Shown here: positions 6,010-10,304 of the stretch, piece by piece
Position numbering within the stretch: position 1 is the first letter of the stretch
Layout: every line of letters begins with the position of its first letter
Origin: BS750m-G62 sp046483505
GTDB lineage: Bacteria; Planctomycetota; Phycisphaerae; FEN-1346
Direction of reading: 5' to 3'
Assembly (NCBI GenBank): GCA_046483505.1
Contig: JAWODB010000297.1
Coordinates: 1 to 10,304 of the forward strand
Length of the DNA: 10,304 nucleotides
Made by a program: the position numbers and the translations under genes
The notes under the pieces: model-generated
Seen by the model: the letters and a program-made list of their open reading frames with translations, nothing else
Told to the model about the DNA's origin: nothing
The model's database searches: none

Positions 6010-6150
6010 ATGGCGAATGACGAATGGCCGAATGACGATTGAATGACGAGGTACGCCAAATGACGAGGCAGCGGTTGAGGCGCCCGGCCCATTCGACATT
6101 TCGTTCGCATTCGCCATTCCCTCGTCATTCGGGCCTCGTCACTGCTCATT
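6010..6150. repeat. GAATGACG-word degenerate repeat tract with inverted copies
   Basis: The left half repeats variants of GAATGACGA (6010-6052) and the right half repeats the complement TCGTCATTC (6100-6145). Exact inverted 11-mers are AATGGCGAATG (6010-6020) / CATTCGCCATT (6108-6118) and GAATGACGAGG (6042-6052) / CCTCGTCATTC (6120-6130). The two pairs occur in the same order, so they cannot both nest in one hairpin. No credible coding sequence. It fills most of the spacer between the divergent HNH and DedA genes. Confidence 0.6.
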
Positions 6151-6181
6151 CCGCGACACCCGCACGCCGCCGGATTCGTCT

Positions 6182-6210
6182 GGCGGTCACGGCGGGGCCG
6201 GCCGTATAGT
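6182..6210 (+). promoter_or_regulatory. Promoter candidate for the DedA-type gene
   Basis: TATAGT (6205-6210) has five of six -10 bases. The region 17 bp upstream (GGCGGT) is a poor -35. A start near 6217 leaves about 25 nt before the GTG start codon. Confidence 0.4.
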
Positions 6211-6241
6211 CCGGTAGCGGGGTTCCCGGAAGGAGCCGGAT

Positions 6242-6898
6242 GTGACGTTACTGTTGAAGGTGCTGGCCGTCGCCGTCGTCCTGGCGGCCGTGTGCCTGCT
6301 CGGATTCGAACTCTGGGGCGAGGACTTCGAGCGCCTGTTCAACCAGGAGGCGTGTGCGGCGTGGTTTGCCCGCATCCGGCCTTGGGCGTGGGCGGCGGCC
6401 GTCGGTCTGCTCGTCGTGGACCTCTTCCTGCCCGTGCCGGCGACGGGGGTGATGGCGGCCCTCGGGAGCGTCTACGGGCCCGTCGTCGGGGCCCTCGTGG
6501 GGGCGACGGGCTCGGCCCTGGCGGGGTTTTTGGGGTACGGCCTGGCCCGGGCGGGCGGCCGGCCGATAGCCCGATGGATCGCGAAGCCGGACGAACTGGC
6601 CCGCTTCCAGCGGTTCTTCGACCGCTGGGGCGGGGTGGCCATCATCCTGAGCCGCTTCCTGCCCATCCTGCCGGAGGTCGTGGCCGTGCTGGCGGGCCTG
6701 GCGCGGATGCGGCTTCGGCGGTTCGCCCTGGCCCTCCTGCTGGGGACCGTGCCGACGGCGGCCCTGTTCGCCTGGCTGGGCCACGCCTCGCGGGCGGAGC
6801 CGGCTTGGGGCATGGTGGTGGCGGTGGTGGTCCCGCTGCTCCTCTGGCCGGTGTTTCTGCACATCGTGGGACGGGATGCGGTCTCGCAATCCCGTTGA
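6242..6898 (+). CDS. DedA/TVP38-TMEM64 (SNARE-associated) family membrane protein
   Basis: A 218-residue integral inner-membrane protein. Family motifs are visible: DLFLPVPATGVMAALGSVYG (60-79) and GATGSALAGFLGYGLARAGG (87-106), which form the first re-entrant half. SRFLPILPEVVAVLAGLARM (137-156) carries the conserved arginine, proline, glutamate and AG. Hydrophobic helices lie near 5-23, 48-65, 70-100, 132-152, 160-180 and 188-208. Relatives are linked to lipid scrambling, undecaprenyl-phosphate or phospholipid flipping and envelope stress; the substrate here is unknown. The start is GTG, with AGGAG six bases upstream; an overlapping ATG at 6240 is followed directly by a stop. Its TGA lies inside a REP-like repeat (6894-6980), so the last residues are repeat-adjacent. 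Confidence 0.88.
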   Translation: MTLLLKVLAVAVVLAAVCLLGFELWGEDFERLFNQEACAAWFARIRPWAWAAAVGLLVVDLFLPVPATGVMAALGSVYGPVVGALVGATGSALAGFLGYGLARAGGRPIARWIAKPDELARFQRFFDRWGGVAIILSRFLPILPEVVAVLAGLARMRLRRFALALLLGTVPTAALFAWLGHASRAEPAWGMVVAVVVPLLLWPVFLHIVGRDAVSQSR

Positions 6899-6980
6899 GC
6901 CGGCGACCGAAGGTCGCCGCCAAGGCCGGACTGGCTCGGAGCGCCGAACGACCGGCGACGTGCCGTCGCCGGCTCAACGG
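6894..6980. repeat. Paired inverted REP-like (BIME-type) element overlapping the dedA stop
   Basis: The left hairpin is GTTGAGC then CGGCGACC-GAA-GGTCGCCG (6901-6919). After about 31 bp comes the inverted right hairpin CGGCGACG-TGC-CGTCGCCG (6953-6971) followed by GCTCAAC (6972-6978). The ends therefore form an inverted repeat GTTGAGCCGGCGAC/GTCGCCGGCTCAAC. The right half (6943-6980) is identical to 5153-5190, and the left half closely matches 10279-10304. The TGA of the DedA-type gene is part of GTTGAGC. Confidence 0.7.
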
Positions 6981-7245
6981 TCGCGCGAGTGGGAGGCGGA
7001 ATCGATATTCTGGGAAAACGCGATTTTGCGTTGACCCCGAAATCGGCCCTTTTTGACCTCCGAATCGTCGATTCTGACGCGCCAGCGACGATTCGGGCGT
7101 CGAATGTTAAAATGGGCAAGGCGAAACGCGCGACTTTTGTAGCGCTTTTTTCGGAAACGCGCGAAAACGCGCCGGAACGTGTCGGAACGTGCACGCTTTT
7201 TTCGGCCCATCAGAGACGGGCCATATGAATCAAAAGCGCGATGAG
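6981..7245. other. A/T-richer gene-free spacer with dyad and extended -10
   Basis: The base composition is clearly richer in A and T than the neighbouring genes. The region holds the palindrome GAATCG-T-CGATTC (7062-7074) and an exact 10-bp inverted repeat CGAATCGTCG/CGACGATTCG (7061-7070/7086-7095). An extended -10 TGTTAAAAT (7105-7113, +) has no good -35. Two T6 runs occur (7146-7151 and near 7197). Short open frames on both strands have no recognisable features, so no gene is called. Confidence 0.45.
7128..7151 (+). terminator. Possible intrinsic terminator downstream of dedA
   Basis: GCGC-G-AC pairs with GT-A-GCGC (one mismatch) around TTTT and is followed by six T residues. It lies 230 bp past the DedA-type stop, beyond the REP pair. 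The stem is short, so the call is tentative. Confidence 0.4.
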
Positions 7246-7402
7246 GCAGGCAACAGAACGGGCAACGGCGAAACGGCAGGCAACGGGCAACAGGCGACAG
7301 GCGACAGGCGACAGGCGACAACAACGGCAACGGCAACGGCGAAAGGCCCCAGGTCAACCTTGCGCACAGCCCACATTTAGCCGCCGGGCTTGCCCGGCGC
7401 GT
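7246..7402. repeat. Repeat A: GGCAACAGG tract plus conserved CTTG-hairpin end
   Basis: A low-complexity tract of words such as GGCAACGG, GGCAACAGG and CAGGCGA (four exact tandem copies, 7291-7318) leads into a conserved 49-bp end (7354-7402). That end matches 10231-10278 with one substitution and one indel. It contains TTTAGC and a 7-bp hairpin with a CTTG loop (7382-7399). The 17-mer AGGCAACGGGCAACAGG (7278-7294) also recurs at 10140-10156. The conserved end overlaps the 3' end of the TolC-like gene and provides its stop codon. Confidence 0.75.
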
Positions 7403-9170
7403 TTGGGGGCGCCTCGGCGGGGGGGCCGGCCTCAGCGGGGGCGGCGTCGGGGACCGGGCGGGCGGCTTCGGGCAAATCGGCGGTGACGGGGGTGAGGCGG
7501 CCGGGGCGGTCGTCGCGCGGCCAGACCACGTCGATGCCCTGCTCGCCGAGCAGGGTGCCGCGGGCCCGGCCGAGTTCCGTCAGGGCCAGGTTGAAGTTCA
7601 AGAGGGCCAGCAAATGGTCCTGCTCGGTCTGGGCGAGTTGGCTCTGGGCCCGGAGGAGTTCCTCGTTGGTGCGGCGGTCCATGGGCTGGAGTTCGAGGCG
7701 GGTCTCCTCGCCCGCGAGGACGGCCTGGGCGGCCTGGCGGGCCTCGAGGGTCGATTCCACCTCCGCCTGCCCCCGGCGGACGGCCCGGACGGCCACGCTC
7801 ACCTCCTCCAGGACCTCGTCGGTCAGCCGGTCGGCCTCCAGCAGGGTCTGCTCGTACTCGACGCGGCGTCGGCGGTACTCGGCCCGGGCCGCACGGTTGC
7901 CGAGCGGCCACTCCAGTTCCAGCCCGCCCACCCACGTGACGGGGTCGCGGAAGTCCTGCATGTCCATCGACCCGCCCAGGTCGTTCCCCAGGCCGTTCAG
8001 GGTGTAGCGGAGGAGGGCGTCGAGCCGGGGCAGCCGCTGGCGGTCGGCGGCGTCGACGCGGATGCGGTTGATCTCGATGAGCCGCCGGGCCCGCACCAGT
8101 TCCGGCCGGTTCGCCAGGGCCCGGGCCATCGAAGCCGTCCGGTCCACGTCCACCAGGAAGAACCGGGGGCGCCGGACGGGGACGACCTCGGCCCGCCCCT
8201 GGACGGGCAGGGCGGGGGCGGCGAGGAGGCGTTTGAGGCGGTCGGCGGCGTCGCGGGCCCGGTTCTCGGCCCGGACGAGTTGGACGCGGCGGGAGGCGGC
8301 GGCCGAGGCCGCCCGCGCAATGTTCAGTTCGTTCGAGACGCCCCGCTGGGCCCGGACCCTCTCGCGGCGAAGCACCTCGCGGGCCGCCTCGTGCGAGCGG
8401 CGAAGGATCTGAACCGTCCGACGGTCAAACGCCAGTTGCCAGTACGCGGTCGTCACCTGCGAGACGACGGCCATCACCCGCCGGCGGAACTCGTGCAGGC
8501 TGACGCCGGCGGCCAGCGTGGCCACGCGGATGGCGGCCCGGGCCTCCGGGTCGCCGAAGTTCTTCAGCAGCGGCTGGTTCACCTCCAGCGCCAGGCCGCT
8601 CGTGTACTGCGGGTTCGGGACGGTGAACCGGCTGTTGGAGTCCAGGTAGCCCATCTCCTGGGTAATGCGGAAGACGCCGCCCGTGGGCAGCCGCTGCTGG
8701 AGACCGCCGGAGAAGTCCCACGTGTCCCGCGTCAGGGCGGCGTCGGTGACGGCCCCGGTGTCGAGGGTGCTGGCGATGGGCGACTTGCTTCGGCCGAACT
8801 GGTTCGAGGCCACGATGGCGGGGTCGTAGACGGCGCGGGCCTCGACGAGGTCGGCCTCGGCCCGCAGCGGCTCGTAGCCGGCGATCTGGACGTCCTGGTT
8901 GTTGGCGAGGGCAAGGCGGATGGCGTCGAAGAGGTCGAGGCGGACCTCGGCGGGCTCTTCGTCGTCGGCGGGGCCGACGGGCTCGGGGGCCTCGTCGGCG
9001 GGCGGTGCGGCGGGGGCGGTTGCCTGGATCTCCTCCAGGGCCTGGCGGACCTGCTCGCGTTCGCGGGCGTTCCAGTCCCGCTCGCACGCCGCCGGCAGCA
9101 CCGCGGCCGCACCGGCCACGGCCAGGAGGACGGCGATCCGGGTGGTTTGCCGTTGCGCGTGGGCGGCCAT
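7377..9170 (-). CDS. TolC/OprM-type outer-membrane factor of an efflux system
   Basis: A 597-residue protein with two outer-membrane-efflux (OEP) domains, about 75-320 and 330-540. These give the alpha-barrel/beta-barrel channel that joins an RND or ABC pump to the outside. Typical stretches are LDLFDAIRLALANNQDVQIAG, GLALEVNQPLLKNFG and LLALLNFNLALTELGRARGTLL. The signal sequence ends LPAAC, so Cys29 may be lipidated as in OprM, although the lipobox is imperfect. The ATG at 9170 has AGGA just upstream and precedes the signal peptide, which argues against earlier in-frame starts. The last 40 residues are Pro/Ala-rich. The final APGKPGG and the stop are encoded by repeat A, so the tail may have been changed by the repeat. 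It is divergent from the adaptor gene, its likely partner. Confidence 0.93.
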   Translation of the reverse strand: MAAHAQRQTTRIAVLLAVAGAAAVLPAACERDWNAREREQVRQALEEIQATAPAAPPADEAPEPVGPADDEEPAEVRLDLFDAIRLALANNQDVQIAGYEPLRAEADLVEARAVYDPAIVASNQFGRSKSPIASTLDTGAVTDAALTRDTWDFSGGLQQRLPTGGVFRITQEMGYLDSNSRFTVPNPQYTSGLALEVNQPLLKNFGDPEARAAIRVATLAAGVSLHEFRRRVMAVVSQVTTAYWQLAFDRRTVQILRRSHEAAREVLRRERVRAQRGVSNELNIARAASAAASRRVQLVRAENRARDAADRLKRLLAAPALPVQGRAEVVPVRRPRFFLVDVDRTASMARALANRPELVRARRLIEINRIRVDAADRQRLPRLDALLRYTLNGLGNDLGGSMDMQDFRDPVTWVGGLELEWPLGNRAARAEYRRRRVEYEQTLLEADRLTDEVLEEVSVAVRAVRRGQAEVESTLEARQAAQAVLAGEETRLELQPMDRRTNEELLRAQSQLAQTEQDHLLALLNFNLALTELGRARGTLLGEQGIDVVWPRDDRPGRLTPVTADLPEAARPVPDAAPAEAGPPAEAPPNAPGKPGG

Positions 9171-9236
9171 CAGGTCCTCGCGATCGTCCTGGGGAATTGC
9201 GGATACTCGTACCGGTCGCGGGGCGGCTTTGCAAGG

Positions 9237-9265
9237 ATTATCCGAGCCCGAACTCGTCTGGCCGA
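9237..9265 (-). promoter_or_regulatory. Promoter candidate for the TolC-like gene
   Basis: On the minus strand GATAAT (9242-9237) has five of six -10 bases; 17 bp upstream is TCGGCC, a weak -35. The predicted leader is about 60 nt. Confidence 0.4.
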
Positions 9266-9276
9266 CCGACAAACGC

Positions 9277-9305
9277 TTGCGGGTTCCGCGGTGGCGGGGC
9301 ATAAT
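9277..9305 (+). promoter_or_regulatory. Promoter candidate for the adaptor gene
   Basis: TTGCGG (9277-9282) and CATAAT (9300-9305) are separated by 17 bp. It lies back to back with the TolC-like promoter, about 12 bp between their -35 positions, so one regulator could control both genes. A start near 9312 gives a short leader. Confidence 0.45.
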
Positions 9306-9334
9306 GGCCGCGGACCCCGGGAAAGGGCGAGCCG

Positions 9335-10304
9335 ATGCGACACCTCAGCCTGGCAGGCGTTGTGGTCCTCGTGACGGTGTGTACGGCCGAGGCGGCCGCG
9401 CCGCCCGCCGGCGTGGAGGCGGTCACGCAGCCCTCCGGCGACGTGACGCTGAAGTTCGTCAAGCCCGGCCGGGTGGCCGCCGTCGAGGTCGCCGCGGGCG
9501 ACCGCGTCCAGGAAGGCGACGTCCTGGCCCGCCTCGACGACGACGTGGAGCGGCTGGAACTGGAGCGGCTGAAGGCGGCGGCGGAGAACCGCGTCCACGT
9601 GGAGGCGGCCGAGGCCCAGGTGGCCCAGCGGAAGGCCGACCTCAAGAAACTGGAATGGGCCGGCGAGCGCGGGGCCGCCACCGAGTGGGAAATCGAGCAC
9701 GCCCGTCTCGACGTGACCATCGGCGAGATGTCGGTGGCCAAGGCCGAGTTCGACCTCGCCCAGGCCGGCCGCGAGTACCAACGGGCCAAGGCGGCGCTGG
9801 ACCGGATGCGGCTCGTGAGCCCGATCGACGGGGTCGTGGAGCGGCGGTTCATCGAGACGGGCGAGGCCGTCCAGGCCCTGGAGGAGGTCGTCCGGGTGGT
9901 CCGCGTGGACCCGCTGTGGATCGACGTGCCCGTGCCGCTGGCCGCGGCGCGCGCCCTGGGGGAGGGGGCGGCCGCCACCGTCCGGTTCCCGGGACCGAAG
10001 GGCGAGGCCGTCCGGGGCAAGGTCATCCACGTGTCGGCGGTGGGGGACGCGGCGGCCGAGACGCTGACCGTTCGCGTCGAGGCGCCGAACGAGGCGGGCC
10101 GGCCGGCCGGCGAGCGCGTGCGGGTGCAGTTTGGGCAACAGGCAACGGGCAACAGGGAACGGGGAACAGGCAACAGGCGAACGGCAACGACCACGACAAC
10201 GGCACACTGCAAACGGCGAACGACGCAACGTCAACCTGCGCACAGCCCATATTTAGCCGCCGGGCTTGCCCGGCGCGTGTTGAGCCGGCGACCGCAGGTC
10301 GCCG
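9335..10304 (+). CDS. HlyD/RND-type periplasmic adaptor (membrane fusion) protein, open at window end
   Basis: At least 323 codons with no stop inside the window. A signal peptide (1 to about 20, ending AEA) is followed by a lipoyl-like half (VKPGRVAAVEVAAGDRVQEGDVLARLDDD, 42-70). Next is a helical hairpin (about 70-158), then the second lipoyl half LVSPIDGVVERRFIETGEAV (160-179). A beta-barrel follows (about 183-265: DPLWIDVPVP, GAAATVRFPG, TLTVRVEAPN). This is a short adaptor linking an inner-membrane pump to a TolC channel. AAAGGG lies seven bases before the ATG. From Phe266 on, the frame runs straight into repeat B and continues as an atypical Thr/Arg/Gln-rich tail that does not resemble an adaptor. 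The fold looks complete before this point, so the natural stop appears lost or displaced by the repeat. Confidence 0.88.
   Translation, partial: MRHLSLAGVVVLVTVCTAEAAAPPAGVEAVTQPSGDVTLKFVKPGRVAAVEVAAGDRVQEGDVLARLDDDVERLELERLKAAAENRVHVEAAEAQVAQRKADLKKLEWAGERGAATEWEIEHARLDVTIGEMSVAKAEFDLAQAGREYQRAKAALDRMRLVSPIDGVVERRFIETGEAVQALEEVVRVVRVDPLWIDVPVPLAAARALGEGAAATVRFPGPKGEAVRGKVIHVSAVGDAAAETLTVRVEAPNEAGRPAGERVRVQFGQQATGNRERGTGNRRTATTTTTAHCKRRTTQRQPAHSPYLAAGLARRVLSRRPQVA
10133..10304. repeat. Repeat B: GGCAACAGG tract, CTTG hairpin and REP-like hairpin
   Basis: It starts with variable GGCAACAGG words inside the 3' end of the adaptor gene. It continues into the conserved end shared with repeat A (10231-10278) containing the CTTG-loop hairpin (10258-10275). 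It is joined to GTTGAGC and the stem CGGCGACC-GCA-GGTCGCCG (10286-10304), which matches the left half of 6894-6980. The window ends exactly at the last stem base, so the full element may be longer. Confidence 0.75.

Noticed and set aside
5817..6149. 110-codon minus-strand frame upstream of the HNH gene
   Set aside because: It is made mainly of the GAATGACG repeat words (SFGHSSF-type translation) and overlaps the HNH gene start in another frame.
7246..7345. CRISPR array
   Set aside because: Units are 7-9 bp, contiguous and drifting. There are no 25-40-bp repeats with unique spacers and no cas genes.
6974..7357. Small genes on either strand in the A/T-richer spacer (79 and 127 codons)
   Set aside because: The longer frame starts inside repeat A with repeat-derived Cys/Pro/Leu words. 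Neither has a convincing start signal or domain.
7614..9374. 586-codon plus-strand frame opposite the TolC-like gene
   Set aside because: It is a shadow of the TolC-like gene. The translation is Gly/Val/Ala/Asp-rich with no family features, while the minus strand has clear OEP domains.
9170..10243. 357-codon minus-strand frame opposite the adaptor gene
   Set aside because: It is antisense to a clear HlyD-type protein. Its N-terminal Cys/Pro/Arg words are just the complement of the GGCAACAGG repeat tract.

Overview
The window looks like a stretch of a G+C-rich chromosome from a Gram-negative-type bacterium, most probably a member of the Planctomycetota (Phycisphaerae-like or a related lineage). 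The reasons are a PEP-CTERM surface protein, an orphan FecR-domain protein, a stand-alone McrA-type HNH protein, an outer-membrane factor/adaptor pair, strong C/G preference at third codon positions, and intergenic spaces filled with palindromic repeats. No plasmid, phage, CRISPR, rRNA or tRNA features were seen. The lineage call is an inference from gene content.

Layout. Seven protein genes are supported. yidD (56-325, +) faces a membrane-anchored TPR protein (454-1563, -). A gene-free 512-bp spacer carries an extended -10, three 11-bp repeats and a good terminator. It is followed by a PEP-CTERM protein (2076-3212, -) with a consensus-like sigma-70 promoter. After a repeat-filled spacer come a FecR-domain protein (3834-4622, -), another repeat-filled spacer, and an HNH protein (5230-5883, -). 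A DedA/TVP38-type membrane protein (6242-6898, +) is followed by a REP-pair element and a relatively A/T-rich spacer. The right end holds a divergent pair: a TolC/OprM-type outer-membrane factor (7377-9170, -) and an RND/HlyD-type periplasmic adaptor (9335 to beyond the window, +). Their promoters lie back to back in the 164-bp gap.

How the genes work together. The divergent pair is the only obvious functional unit: an adaptor plus an outer-membrane channel of a tripartite efflux system, with the inner-membrane pump presumably outside the window. The other genes look like single-gene transcription units, most with their own promoter and Shine-Dalgarno sequence. Several are envelope proteins (YidD, TPR protein, PEP-CTERM protein, FecR protein, DedA), but nothing in the sequence ties them into one pathway.

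The most unusual content is in the spacers. Two short hairpin families recur. One has a CTTG loop; the other has a GNA loop and a GTTGAGC flank. In both families, paired substitutions keep the stems base-paired. A 178-bp and a 212-bp inverted-repeat element resemble non-autonomous (MITE-like) elements. Low-complexity tracts built from slowly varying 7-9-bp words occur in three spacers. Some repeats overlap the ends of genes: the stop codons of dedA and of the TolC-like gene lie inside repeat units, and the adaptor gene reads through a repeat without meeting a stop inside the window. I found no convincing evidence of a new defence or metabolic system; the repeat families are the best candidates for something undescribed.
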